A DNA stretch of 64,000 nucleotides from assembly GCA_947243855.1 (NCBI GenBank), contig CAMXIK010000012.1, positions 1-64,000 on the forward strand, read 5' to 3'. Positions within the stretch are counted from its first letter, which is position 1. The number at the start of each line of letters is the position of its first letter. This document shows, one piece after another, positions 41,013 through 49,571 of the stretch. The notes under the pieces are model-generated. The model was not told where the DNA came from. It was given only the letters and a program-made list of their open reading frames with translations, and did not search any database. This DNA is from an uncultured Lachnospiraceae bacterium (GTDB taxonomy: Bacteria > Bacillota > Clostridia > Lachnospirales > Lachnospiraceae). The position numbers and the translations under genes are program-made.

Positions 41013-42698
41013 TCAGTTTTTCTCAAGTTTCATAACTACATCAACATAGACATATACATGCTGCCCATCGCTCAAGGTAACTTCCGTCGGACCCCCTTCA
41101 TAAGATATCCCATCGTAAACGGTAAAATTCATGCTGCTGTTATCCAAAGTTTTGTCCGCAACCGTAACGTCATAGGGTGCAGCCGTCATCTGATAAGTTC
41201 CCGGCACAATATCATATCCCACCAAATATTCACCCGCAGAATAGACATAAGCGCCCTCTTTGTCTTCCGCCTCATAAACTGGCTGCTCACCCGCTTTCAC
41301 GAAATTGGCTCCAATGACCCGGATATAGCTTCCCTCTTTCAACTCAAGATAAGAACGCCGAACCCATGCGCCCACCTCTTTATCATGAAAATCTGGCGTT
41401 TGACTGCTGTAAATATAATAGATCGGCCTTTCATTTGTTCGATATACGGGGTCATTGGATTCAAAGAAATACATTCCCGGTTCCAAATCCCGTCCTACCA
41501 GATAAATGCCCTCTGGATAGACATCCATCCCATTTTGTTCCGCATATTTATTTTCAAGTGATATAGGAGAAGGGACTGCCGTTTCCTCATAATCCCTGTA
41601 TTTTTCCTCACGCGCTGCCTGCGCTCCCTCTGTCAGTTCTTGCTGTGTCTGATTCCAGAGAAACCAGATACCGCCGCCTACGACAACAAAAGCGATAGCC
41701 AGTTCAATCAAAATCTTAAGTTTTTTCTTTAGCGGGGAACGTATAAAATCAATGATAACCAGAATCAGGCAAATAATCACGACTGCCACACACAGTATCA
41801 CGACAACGATATCCCCATTGACCCAGGTCCCGTCTCCTTGAATGCTGTCCTGCTCAGCCTCCATAAAAAGCCTTTTCGCATACTCCCATATTTGCTCTGC
41901 CCGTTCCCTCATTCCTACAGCTTCCGCGGGTATATCCGCTGTCACAGAGGCAGGCGTATTTTCCGCGTCCTCTTGCATCACGACTTCAAATGTGCCGTCT
42001 GCCTGCCGTTCCAATGCATATTCTGGCCTAAGGAACTCTTTCATTTTGTCACTGGAAAATCGACCGCCCTTTACCTCTATGACACTCTCGTAAAAATCCG
42101 TATACACTTCCTTGACCGGTGATTTCATTTCGGTCATATATTCCCCGCCCATAATAATGACCTGGCATTGCTCCGTCATGAAAAGCTGCTGTACCGAATG
42201 AATCGTTCCGTTGAGATACACTTTATTACACCGAAACATCGGCCCTGCATTCTCGCTCTCAATCAACCCGTCAATCTGTGTCTGCGCGCCATATACAAAT
42301 AAATGGCAAAGCGGATTATTTTCGCCCTCTTCCGCCTCGTCCCGCACAGGATCGCCTTCAATCCGGATCGTCGCCCCCTCTTCCACGATAAATCGATCCT
42401 CCGGATTACTTACATTGAGAAAGCTGCTCCCCGGAATTGTGAGCGTTACGCCAGAGGCAATGGTAAGACTGCCGTCATACCAGTTAAGATAAGTATCCTC
42501 AGGCAGGGTATAGTCCTCCGTCAAGGTCATGTCTCCTTCGTTGTGGTAAGCTTCCCCTCCTTCATATTCCACATTCTCCATGAGATCCTTGCTCTCTTTT
42601 GCAAAGACCTGTCCATCAGAGAAACTACTGAAAAAAAGAATCGTACCCAGACCTACCGCAGATAAAAAAACAGACGGAGCTTTCTTATTATGATACAT
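41013..42698 (-). CDS. Large exported/membrane protein with two C-terminal YLVGxDxxPGxY repeats
   Basis: 561 residues, no named family recognised. Residues 1-32 look like a signal peptide. Residues about 40-230 contain short beta-rich segments (MTLTEDYTLPEDTYLNW, SGVTLTIPGSSFLNVSN) that suggest a beta-solenoid. Two membrane segments lie at about 300-320 and 330-350. Two C-terminal repeats follow: YPEGIYLVGRDLEPGMYFFE and YSAGEYLVGYDIVPGTYQMT, each about 70 residues. The C-terminus should be outside or inside depending on topology. Single gene, terminators on both sides. Confidence 0.75.
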   Translation of the reverse strand: MYHNKKAPSVFLSAVGLGTILFFSSFSDGQVFAKESKDLMENVEYEGGEAYHNEGDMTLTEDYTLPEDTYLNWYDGSLTIASGVTLTIPGSSFLNVSNPEDRFIVEEGATIRIEGDPVRDEAEEGENNPLCHLFVYGAQTQIDGLIESENAGPMFRCNKVYLNGTIHSVQQLFMTEQCQVIIMGGEYMTEMKSPVKEVYTDFYESVIEVKGGRFSSDKMKEFLRPEYALERQADGTFEVVMQEDAENTPASVTADIPAEAVGMRERAEQIWEYAKRLFMEAEQDSIQGDGTWVNGDIVVVILCVAVVIICLILVIIDFIRSPLKKKLKILIELAIAFVVVGGGIWFLWNQTQQELTEGAQAAREEKYRDYEETAVPSPISLENKYAEQNGMDVYPEGIYLVGRDLEPGMYFFESNDPVYRTNERPIYYIYSSQTPDFHDKEVGAWVRRSYLELKEGSYIRVIGANFVKAGEQPVYEAEDKEGAYVYSAGEYLVGYDIVPGTYQMTAAPYDVTVADKTLDNSSMNFTVYDGISYEGGPTEVTLSDGQHVYVYVDVVMKLEKN

Positions 42699-42760
42699 AT
42701 GTTCCTTGCCTTCTCCCTTTCAAAACCGTTGCGCCACTTTTTCTGCATGAAGCTTCGTAT

Positions 42761-42803
42761 AAAAAAGCAGCCTCCTGTCAGTATTATACGCTAAGAGGCT
42801 GCT
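42761..42803 (-). terminator. Terminator of the cstA operon
   Basis: AGCAGCCTC at 42766-42774 pairs with GAGGCTGCT at 42795-42803; on the minus strand it ends in TTTTT. It lies 57 bases after the cstA stop. Confidence 0.85.
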
Positions 42804-42859
42804 TTTGCATATTACAATTTATCTCTTCTTTGTTTTCAACACTATGTATCGTATTTCCT

Positions 42860-44557
42860 TTACGCTGTTTTCTTCTTCATAAACAGTGTCTGAAAACCTT
42901 CAACTACCAGAATAACTGCCAGTACAGCCATCGCTGCCGCAAAGACAAGCTGGAACCAATCGCCCCATGCTGCCGCTCCCTGACCGATCATGACAAGCTT
43001 ATTCTTTACAGTAATTACAAGGCTTGTGAGTGTTGCCGCTAGCATAAATACCATGGGCACATAGAACATCTTATTGTTCTTGCCTGCATTGCCAAGCCAT
43101 GCCGCCACAGCCATCAAAGCGATACCCGCTAACAACTGATTAGCCGCTCCAAACAGGCCCCAAATCTGGCTCAAGCTCAAACCGCCAAGTACGCATCCGA
43201 TGATTACCATGATCGCCGTCCCTACCAGCGGGTGTGCAAGCGCCTTACGTACGCCTTCTGCATCCTTATAAGTTGCCTCATTCTTCTTTAAGAACAACTC
43301 GGAGAACATAAAACGGCTCAGACGTGTACCGGTATCCAGACTTGTCAATGCGAATACAGATACAGCCAGTGTCAATAACGCATAGATTGTGCCATAAACG
43401 ACACTTGTCTCCGTCCCAAACATGGTTGCAATACCTGCCGCAAACGCTGCGGAAGGAGAACCAAACTCACCGCCTGTATACTTCTCGAATACCATACCCA
43501 CTGCGATCAGGGATACAATACCAAGCGCGGATTCAATCAGCATGGAGCCATAACCAATCGGCTTCGCATGCGCTTCGCTGTCAAGCTGCTTGGAAGATGT
43601 TCCAGTAGAAATCAAGCTGTGAAAACCGGAACATGCACCGCAGGCTACCGTGATAAACAATGCCGGGAACAGCGTTCCAATACCAGTCTTCCATCCGGCA
43701 AACATCGGAATGGTGAAGGTTGCCGTGCCGGTAAATGCCGACAGAAAGATACCTAAAAGCGCAACGATCATCATAGCATAAAGCAGGAAACTGGACAAGT
43801 AGTCACGAGGCTGTAACAAAATCCATACTGGAACCAGAGACGCCACTGTGATATACACACCAATCAACACAATCCATGCGGTACGGCCCATGATCAGACC
43901 TACGTTCAGACCAAGAACAACAATCAGAACGATACCAACAATACCGCCAATGGTCGCCGGCACGGTCCCCACATGAAAACGATTAGTTACAATACCATAA
44001 ATAATTGCCAGCACAATAAACAGCACAGAGATCATTGCCGTAGTCTGATTACCGGTCGGATTTGTGGTAAACCCAAATCCTCCTTCCGCTGTGAAGAAAG
44101 TACCTGCCACAACGTTTACAAAGGAAGCGATTACCAAAATCAACACTAACAATGCAAAAATAGTAAAAAGCTTCTGCGCTCTGGAGCCCATGGAATCTTT
44201 GATGATCTCACCAACGGATTTACCTTCATGACGAACGGATGCAAACAGAGAACCAAAATCCTGAAGTCCGCCGAAGAAGATACCGCCAATAATACACCAC
44301 AAAAACACAGGCAGCCATCCGAATACGGAAGCCTGAATCGGTCCGTTGATCGGACCCGCACCTGCAATGGACGAGAAATGATGTCCCATCAGAACTGCCG
44401 GAGGAGCGGCCACATAGTCAACGCCATCCTCCAACTCTACTGCAGGAGTCTTTCTTGAGGGGTCAACGCCCCACTGCTTTGCCAGCCAAGAGCCATAGAC
44501 AACATATCCTATGACAAGCAGGACAATCGCAGCAAGAATGATTAAAATTGCTGTCAT
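42860..44557 (-). CDS. cstA: Carbon starvation protein CstA family transporter
   Basis: 565 residues with about 14-16 membrane segments. Family motifs include the N-terminal DYVAAPPAVLMGHHFSSIAG and AGAGPINGPI, and later FHSLISTGTSSKQLD. Relatives take up peptides or pyruvate under nutrient limitation. The start at 44557 is preceded by AAAGGAGAAGG; a longer frame to 44698 is rejected because it runs through the neighbouring gene without a ribosome-binding site. It is last in a three-gene unit with two uncharacterised genes and a leader that looks like an attenuator. Confidence 0.93.
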   Translation of the reverse strand: MTAILIILAAIVLLVIGYVVYGSWLAKQWGVDPSRKTPAVELEDGVDYVAAPPAVLMGHHFSSIAGAGPINGPIQASVFGWLPVFLWCIIGGIFFGGLQDFGSLFASVRHEGKSVGEIIKDSMGSRAQKLFTIFALLVLILVIASFVNVVAGTFFTAEGGFGFTTNPTGNQTTAMISVLFIVLAIIYGIVTNRFHVGTVPATIGGIVGIVLIVVLGLNVGLIMGRTAWIVLIGVYITVASLVPVWILLQPRDYLSSFLLYAMMIVALLGIFLSAFTGTATFTIPMFAGWKTGIGTLFPALFITVACGACSGFHSLISTGTSSKQLDSEAHAKPIGYGSMLIESALGIVSLIAVGMVFEKYTGGEFGSPSAAFAAGIATMFGTETSVVYGTIYALLTLAVSVFALTSLDTGTRLSRFMFSELFLKKNEATYKDAEGVRKALAHPLVGTAIMVIIGCVLGGLSLSQIWGLFGAANQLLAGIALMAVAAWLGNAGKNNKMFYVPMVFMLAATLTSLVITVKNKLVMIGQGAAAWGDWFQLVFAAAMAVLAVILVVEGFQTLFMKKKTA

Positions 44558-44582
44558 TTTTCCTTCTCCTTTACATAAAAGT

Positions 44583-45074
44583 TTAGATAATATTGCGAAT
44601 GAGCTTTTTATAACTCCGGCCAACGCGGTTATACACCGCCCGTCCGGAAGACTGCTCAACAGCAACCAAACGATAATGACTCCATCCCTGCAAGCCAAGA
44701 TGGTAGCTCTTATAGTGACGAAGCTTTGGAATCATTTTAAATGCTTCATCAGATATCTTTTCTGCGACAATAAACAAAGAAACGTCCGTATTGCGATGGT
44801 CTTTGTGGGGCCTTACCCGCTCCATGCCGCTTACCCATGCCGCTTCATCAAGGTGCAGTAGTAAAGCGCTGTCCAAAAATTTTTCCTTCGCAAAATAAAT
44901 ATATTCCCTTGATTCCGCTTCTGCAAGTACAGCGCTTTTTACTAGAAAAAATTGCTCGTCATGGGTATGAAATTCTGCCTCCGCCGCAAAAGGCGCCGCC
45001 ACATCTTCTCTTTTCACATTGTAATATACTTGAAAAGACCGAAGCAGTTTATCAAACATCTCATCTACAGTCAT
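44583..45074 (-). CDS. Hypothetical cytosolic protein in the cstA operon
   Basis: 163 residues, no signal or membrane segment. Contains FHTHDEQFFLVKSAVLAEAE and HKDHRNTDVSLFIVAEK; the C-terminal half is basic. I do not recognise the family. It starts 9 bases after the preceding gene and is followed 25 bases later by cstA, so probably works with the transporter; inference from position only. Confidence 0.7.
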   Translation of the reverse strand: MTVDEMFDKLLRSFQVYYNVKREDVAAPFAAEAEFHTHDEQFFLVKSAVLAEAESREYIYFAKEKFLDSALLLHLDEAAWVSGMERVRPHKDHRNTDVSLFIVAEKISDEAFKMIPKLRHYKSYHLGLQGWSHYRLVAVEQSSGRAVYNRVGRSYKKLIRNII

Positions 45075-45083
45075 TTTACGATC

Positions 45084-45461
45084 CTATATCTTACTTTTTT
45101 GTGGTTTTTCCGGGGTAAACTCTACATCCGGCAGACGCTGCTTCAATTCTTCTAACAAAATCTTCCCAGCCTTTGCTCCTGGCAATTGAATCTGCGCTGC
45201 TTCCCCCTTATCCGTACAAATCACCAGATTTTCCACTTCCAAATCGCCTCTGCCACAGCATAGCTTAGCTGGAACCAACATTACCCTGCGAAAACACCGC
45301 CGGATATCTGCATAGGGAATATAATAGATTTTGCGTAAACGCCGAAAATACAAACATCCATTACCAATACGGACTATGCCAATTTCCCGGCTTTCTTTAT
45401 AATCCTGTGCCATGTTCCGTTTATCCGCAGCTTCCGTCCCTTCCAAACTGTAAAATTTCAT
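45084..45461 (-). CDS. Hypothetical cytosolic protein, first gene of the cstA operon
   Basis: 125 residues, basic, beta-rich in appearance (REIGIVRIGNGCLYFRRL, IYYIPYADIRRCFRRV), perhaps a PH-like fold. The ATG at 45461 follows GGAG at six bases; a longer TTG start is rejected. The leader between promoter 45616-45644 and this ATG carries a hairpin-T tail. Family not recognised. Confidence 0.68.
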   Translation of the reverse strand: MKFYSLEGTEAADKRNMAQDYKESREIGIVRIGNGCLYFRRLRKIYYIPYADIRRCFRRVMLVPAKLCCGRGDLEVENLVICTDKGEAAQIQLPGAKAGKILLEELKQRLPDVEFTPEKPQKSKI

Positions 45462-45484
45462 GCAGCGCTCCAAAAAAGTGAATG

Positions 45485-45510
45485 AAAAAAGGTATCCGCA
45501 AAGGGATACC
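45485..45510 (-). terminator. Intrinsic terminator in the cstA-operon leader, also downstream of rluD
   Basis: On the minus strand GGTATCC...GGATACC forms a 7-8 bp stem with a 6-base loop and is followed by six T. It lies between a promoter (45616-45644) and the first gene (45461), and is the only good terminator found after rluD. Confidence 0.8.
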
Positions 45511-45534
45511 TAACCTGTATTTAATACCTCTTTG
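45499..45534 (-). promoter_or_regulatory. Candidate antiterminator overlapping the leader terminator
   Basis: On the minus strand CAAAGAGGTA (45534-45525) can pair with TATCCCTTTG (45508-45499) at nine of ten positions with one G-U pair. Doing so occupies the 5' arm of the terminator, so the two folds exclude each other. Confidence 0.45.
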
Positions 45535-45615
45535 TATCAGTCACTTAACTATATTATGTAATATAACAGCAAGCAAAACAACTATATATTGTGTTTCAAA
45601 ATGCTAACAAAATAA

Positions 45616-45644
45616 ATTATACGCGTAAAATCAGTAATTGACAA
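45616..45644 (-). promoter_or_regulatory. Promoter of the cstA operon
   Basis: On the minus strand TTGTCA (45644-45639), a 17-base spacer and TATAAT (45621-45616). The predicted start near 45609 gives a leader of about 148 bases. Confidence 0.65.
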
Positions 45645-45716
45645 GTATTTCGCTTATAATTTTTTAAAAAAAATTAATAATTTATTCATATTTATGCTAT
45701 TTCTGGATAAAAAAAT

Positions 45717-46625
45717 TCATAAAATCTCTAAAAGATGGGTAAAATACGCGGGCAGAGGAGCCTTTACCTCCGTATATGCCTGTGTCCTCGGATGCACAAA
45801 CCCAAGCGTATAAGCATGAAGGGTCTGTCCCTCCAAATGAAACGGACTCTTTCTCGGCCCATAAATCTCGTCGCCAAGGAGAGGATGCCCGATGGAGGTC
45901 ATATGCACCCTGATCTGATGCGTTCGCCCCGTCTCCAATCTGCACTCAATGTAAGTATATTCCCGGAAACGCTCTAGCACCCGGTAATGCGTAACGGCAT
46001 CTTTTCCGTTTTTTTCATTGATGGCCATCCGCTTTCTGTCCCGCTCGTCCCTGCCGATAGGCGCGTCGATCGTACCTTCCTCCCCAGACACTACGCCCCA
46101 TACGATGGCCCGGTAGTTTCTGTTTAGGGAATGGGCTTTGAGCTGCGCGGCAATGGCCTGATGGGCAAAATCGTTCTTACATATCATGAGGGAGCCAGTC
46201 GTGTCCCTGTCGATCCGATGGACAATCCCCGGCCGCAGTACGCCGTTAATCCCGGAAAGCTGCCCTTTACAATGATACAGCACCGCGTTTACCAGCGTGC
46301 CGCTGTAATGGCCCAGCGCTGGGTGTACCACCATGCCCTTGGGCTTATCGACTACCAGAACGTCCTCGTCCTCATAGAGAACAGACAGAGGAAGATTCTC
46401 CGCCTCGATGGCCGGCTCCACCGCCTCTGGAATCTGAAACGATACCTCGTCGTCCACACGGAGCCTGTAATTAGCCTTGCAGGGCTGCCCGTTTACAAGA
46501 GCCAATCCTTCCTTAATGCACTTTTGAATATAAGAACGGGAAAGGTCCGGAACCGCGTCGCTTAAACTTTTGTCAAGCCGCTCCTCCTCTCCCGCTTCGA
46601 TCTGGTAACTGAATAACCGTTCCAT
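45717..46625 (-). CDS. rluD: RluA family pseudouridine synthase, RluD-like
   Basis: 302 residues. S4-like N-terminal domain (RLDKSLSDAVPDLSRSYIQK), catalytic HRIDRDTTGSLM (Asp near residue 138) and LETGRTHQIRVHM. Its place after lspA is the standard Firmicutes arrangement (lspA-rluD/ylyB). Likely modifies 23S rRNA helix 69 uridines by analogy; not provable here. Confidence 0.92.
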   Translation of the reverse strand: MERLFSYQIEAGEEERLDKSLSDAVPDLSRSYIQKCIKEGLALVNGQPCKANYRLRVDDEVSFQIPEAVEPAIEAENLPLSVLYEDEDVLVVDKPKGMVVHPALGHYSGTLVNAVLYHCKGQLSGINGVLRPGIVHRIDRDTTGSLMICKNDFAHQAIAAQLKAHSLNRNYRAIVWGVVSGEEGTIDAPIGRDERDRKRMAINEKNGKDAVTHYRVLERFREYTYIECRLETGRTHQIRVHMTSIGHPLLGDEIYGPRKSPFHLEGQTLHAYTLGFVHPRTQAYTEVKAPLPAYFTHLLEIL

Positions 46626-46634
46626 TCCCTAACC

Positions 46635-47165
46635 TCAACCCTTAAATTCCCGGTATTTCTTTTGCTTAAAGCTGATAAAATACAAATCCTTCTCCTTGTA
46701 GACAAACAAAAGCAGAAAAAGCAGGATCACGGCGGAAACCGCCGCATAAATGTCCGCTATATTAAAAATCGGGAAATTGATCCGCACAAAATAGATAAAA
46801 TCCACCACATAATCATAACGCACGCGGTCTATCATATTGCCAATGGAGCCGGCCACGATCAGGCTGAACAAAAAATGCAGAATCGTGTATTTTTTATGAT
46901 CCGGCAGTTTCAAAAGCACATAGCCGACCGCCGCCAAAATCACAATCGCCACAAAGACAAAGAATATCTTCTGATTGGGAAGCACGCCGAAAGCCGCTCC
47001 CTGATTTTCCAGATAGTTAAGCTCCAGAATTCCGTTGATCAGATTGTAGGCCGGTTTATCCTTCAAAAAAACCACGGCCCAATGCTTGGTGTACTGGTCA
47101 AAAAATATCAAGCCCGCAATCATCAAAAGATCCAGAAGCAGAAAAAATTTTTTCTTTACGCTCAT
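46635..47165 (-). CDS. lspA: Lipoprotein signal peptidase LspA (second copy, canonical position)
   Basis: 176 residues, four membrane segments. Motifs FDQYTKHWAV, YLENQGAAFG, GSIGNMIDRV (catalytic Asp) and FNIADIYAAVS (second Asp). It lies between aroB and rluD, coupled to aroB by an ATGA overlap. A paralogue with the same catalytic motifs is at 24379-24894. Confidence 0.94.
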   Translation of the reverse strand: MSVKKKFFLLLDLLMIAGLIFFDQYTKHWAVVFLKDKPAYNLINGILELNYLENQGAAFGVLPNQKIFFVFVAIVILAAVGYVLLKLPDHKKYTILHFLFSLIVAGSIGNMIDRVRYDYVVDFIYFVRINFPIFNIADIYAAVSAVILLFLLLFVYKEKDLYFISFKQKKYREFKG

Positions 47166-48271
47166 TCCTTCCTATCCTCTTCGCTGAAACAAATTTCTTT
47201 CACAGCCAGAATGATTTCCTCATCAGTGACGGTTCTGTCCACAAAAGCCTTACCCACTTTTTTTAGCAGTACAAACTTAATCTGCCCGCCGTCCATTTTT
47301 TTATCCGACTTGGTGAGTGCAAGAATTTCCTCCGGATCAATATCGTCGATGCTGATCGGCAGGTTAAAAGGCACAAACATATCCCGTACCTCGTAATACT
47401 CCTCCATGGAAATATTCTCGCGCTTCCATGCAATGTAAGCCGCCGCTACCATGCCGAGCGCGATACATTCCCCGTGCAGCATCTCAAAATGTTTTGCTTT
47501 CTCAATCGCGTGTCCGATGGTGTGTCCGAAATTTAAAAGCGCCCGGTCTCCCTGCTCCTTCGGGTCTTTCTCCACCACGAGCTTCTTGACGCCGCAGCTT
47601 CGCATCACCATCTCCTCGCAGACATCCATATCCCGGTCGTGGATCTCATACATATGATCCAAAAGCCACTCGTAAAAAGCGGCGTCCTTAATCAGGCCGT
47701 GTTTCATCACTTCGGCAAAGCCAGCGTAAAACTGCCTGTCGTCCAGTTCTTTGAGAACGCCAACATTCATATAAACCAGCTTTGGCATATAAAACGCGCC
47801 CACCATATTTTTGTAGCCGTCGAAGTCCACACCCGTCTTACCGCCGATACTGCTGTCCGACTGGGCGATCAGGGTCGTGGGAATCTGTACAAAGTCGATT
47901 CCCCGCAGATAAGTGGCCGCCGCATAGCCGGTAACGTCTCCCACCACGCCGCCGCCCAACGCCACAAGCAGGTCTTTTCTGTCAAACTTCTCCTCAATCA
48001 AATGTTGATAGATCTTTTTCACCGTGTCTAACGTCTTATGCTCTTCCCCCGCCGGAAAAGCGTGCAGAATCGCCTTTTTACAACAGCCGGAGAGAATATT
48101 TTTTACTTCCTCCCCGAAAAGACGCTCCGTGTTACTGTCACAGATCACAGCCACCTTGCGCTCCTGCGTTTCAAAAGCCGAAAGCTCGTCGGCAAGCAGA
48201 CTGAAATCTCTTGCAAATACAATGTCATAGCAAGGTTTTTTCTCATAATTAATCGTCATTCGATTCGCCAT
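47162..48271 (-). CDS. aroB: 3-dehydroquinate synthase AroB
   Basis: 369 residues. NAD-dependent, metal-containing enzyme of the shikimate pathway. GGGVVGDVTGYAAATYLRGI is the nucleotide-binding glycine stretch, followed by QSDSSIGGKTGVD and the metal ligands in LLNFGHTIGHAIE and HGECIALGM. A CACAGGAG site precedes the start. No other aro genes lie nearby. Confidence 0.95.
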   Translation of the reverse strand: MANRMTINYEKKPCYDIVFARDFSLLADELSAFETQERKVAVICDSNTERLFGEEVKNILSGCCKKAILHAFPAGEEHKTLDTVKKIYQHLIEEKFDRKDLLVALGGGVVGDVTGYAAATYLRGIDFVQIPTTLIAQSDSSIGGKTGVDFDGYKNMVGAFYMPKLVYMNVGVLKELDDRQFYAGFAEVMKHGLIKDAAFYEWLLDHMYEIHDRDMDVCEEMVMRSCGVKKLVVEKDPKEQGDRALLNFGHTIGHAIEKAKHFEMLHGECIALGMVAAAYIAWKRENISMEEYYEVRDMFVPFNLPISIDDIDPEEILALTKSDKKMDGGQIKFVLLKKVGKAFVDRTVTDEEIILAVKEICFSEEDRKE

Positions 48272-48296
48272 GGTTTCTTCTCCTGTGTTTTGTTTA

Positions 48297-48324
48297 AAAT
48301 GAAAAGACAGGGGTTTTTCCCCTG
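48297..48324 (-). terminator. Terminator after sepF
   Basis: CAGGGG/CCCCTG stem around TTTTT at 48308-48324; on the minus strand it is followed by TCTTTTCATTTT. It lies between the sepF stop and the aroB start, so aroB probably has its own promoter. Confidence 0.65.
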
Positions 48325-48330
48325 CCCTTT

Positions 48331-48825
48331 TTAAAATCCGTTGTCAATCGGCACATCGAAGGAGCCGGACAGGATATCCTGAAAATCGCCGGATATATCC
48401 ACGCTGGCCGGCGTAATAATGAAAATATAATGAGATATCTTCTGTAGATTACCCGACATCGCAAAGCAGGAACCAGATGTAAAATCAATAATCCTCTGTG
48501 CAATATCCACATCAAGTCCTTCCAGATTCAAAACCACCGTCCTATTTGCCAGAAGCGTTTCCGTAATCTCCCTCGCATCCTCTACCGTCGTCGGCTTGAT
48601 CACACAGACCTCCATACCGGCTCCCATCTTTTTCGTCTGTCTAAGAGGCGTCACCTTCGGCGTCAGCTTCCGGACCTTGTCATCCTCCCCGCCCTCCGAA
48701 TCTTTCTGGGCGGCTGGCTTACGCGCTAATTCCGGCTCATCGTCATAGAAGTCATCATCGTAATATCCGTCGTCCTCTTCCTCGCTCAATTTCATGGCGC
48801 TTATAAACTTGTCCATAACACCCAT
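48331..48825 (-). CDS. sepF: Cell division protein SepF
   Basis: 164 residues. N-terminal amphipathic MGVMDKFISAMKL membrane-binding stretch, an acidic linker, and the C-terminal SepF domain from about residue 75 (EVCVIKPTTVEDAREITETL). SepF anchors and bundles FtsZ at the septum. The start at 48825 has GGAGG upstream; an ATG at 48840 is possible. Follows yggS, as in Bacillus (ylmE-ylmF). Confidence 0.93.
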   Translation of the reverse strand: MGVMDKFISAMKLSEEEDDGYYDDDFYDDEPELARKPAAQKDSEGGEDDKVRKLTPKVTPLRQTKKMGAGMEVCVIKPTTVEDAREITETLLANRTVVLNLEGLDVDIAQRIIDFTSGSCFAMSGNLQKISHYIFIITPASVDISGDFQDILSGSFDVPIDNGF

Positions 48826-48863
48826 TATAAAATCCTCCATCTACACTTTGATTTTATGTAAAT

Positions 48864-49562
48864 TTAAATCGCCGTATATTCTCTCTCTCCAAATATGCCC
48901 GTACCGACTCTAATGTAAGTCGCACCCTCTGTTATCGCGACTTCATAGTCTCCGGTCATTCCCATCGAAAGTTCCTCCATAAAAACATTATCAATGTTTT
49001 TATGTATTATGTCAACATAAATTTGCTTTAATTTTTCGAAATATGGTCTATTTTCTTCCGAATCTTCTACATATGGTGCTATTGTCATCAATCCCTTGAC
49101 CCTAACATGGGGTAATTTTGCGATTTCCTCCACCAGTGAACGCACTTCCTCCACGGTCGTTCCAAACTTGCTCTCCTCCTCCGCCACATTCACTTCCACT
49201 AAAATATCAACCGTTATGTTTTTCTTGGCCGCCTCTTTCTCGATCTCCTGCGCCAGCCTGAGTGAGTCCACGCTGTGAATCAGAAACACTTTGTCCACAA
49301 TATATTTCACTTTATTGCGCTGTAAATGCCCAATCATATGCCAACGGATATCTTTGGGCAGCGCCTCGTACTTGTTTACAAGCTCCTGCACCTTATTCTC
49401 CCCGAAATCGCGGCAGCCGTAACGATATGCTTCTTCCAGCGCAGCCAGAGGCTTCGTCTTGCTTACCGCAATCAGTTTCACCTCTGAAACTTCCCGCCCG
49501 CAGGTTTGAATGGCTTTCTCCATGCGGCTTTTCACCGTATCCAAATTTTCCTTGATTCCCAT
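48864..49562 (-). CDS. yggS: YggS family pyridoxal phosphate homeostasis protein
   Basis: 232 residues. TIM-barrel PLP carrier. The PLP lysine sits in LIAVSKTKPLAAL and the family motif FGENKVQEL follows. HMIGHLQRNK and LSMGMTGDYEVAI are further landmarks. It maintains free PLP and amino-acid homeostasis. Adjacent sepF and the HlyD-like gene form the common Firmicutes cluster. Confidence 0.94.
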   Translation of the reverse strand: MGIKENLDTVKSRMEKAIQTCGREVSEVKLIAVSKTKPLAALEEAYRYGCRDFGENKVQELVNKYEALPKDIRWHMIGHLQRNKVKYIVDKVFLIHSVDSLRLAQEIEKEAAKKNITVDILVEVNVAEEESKFGTTVEEVRSLVEEIAKLPHVRVKGLMTIAPYVEDSEENRPYFEKLKQIYVDIIHKNIDNVFMEELSMGMTGDYEVAITEGATYIRVGTGIFGEREYTAI

Positions 49563-49571
49563 TTTACCCTC

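Noticed and set aside
44558..44698. Extended N-terminus for CstA.
   Set aside because: The in-frame extension overlaps the preceding gene and lacks a ribosome-binding site; the shorter start has a strong one.
45640..45662. TTGACA...TATAAT on the plus strand near 45639-45660.
   Set aside because: The spacer is only 11 bases and no plus-strand gene follows.
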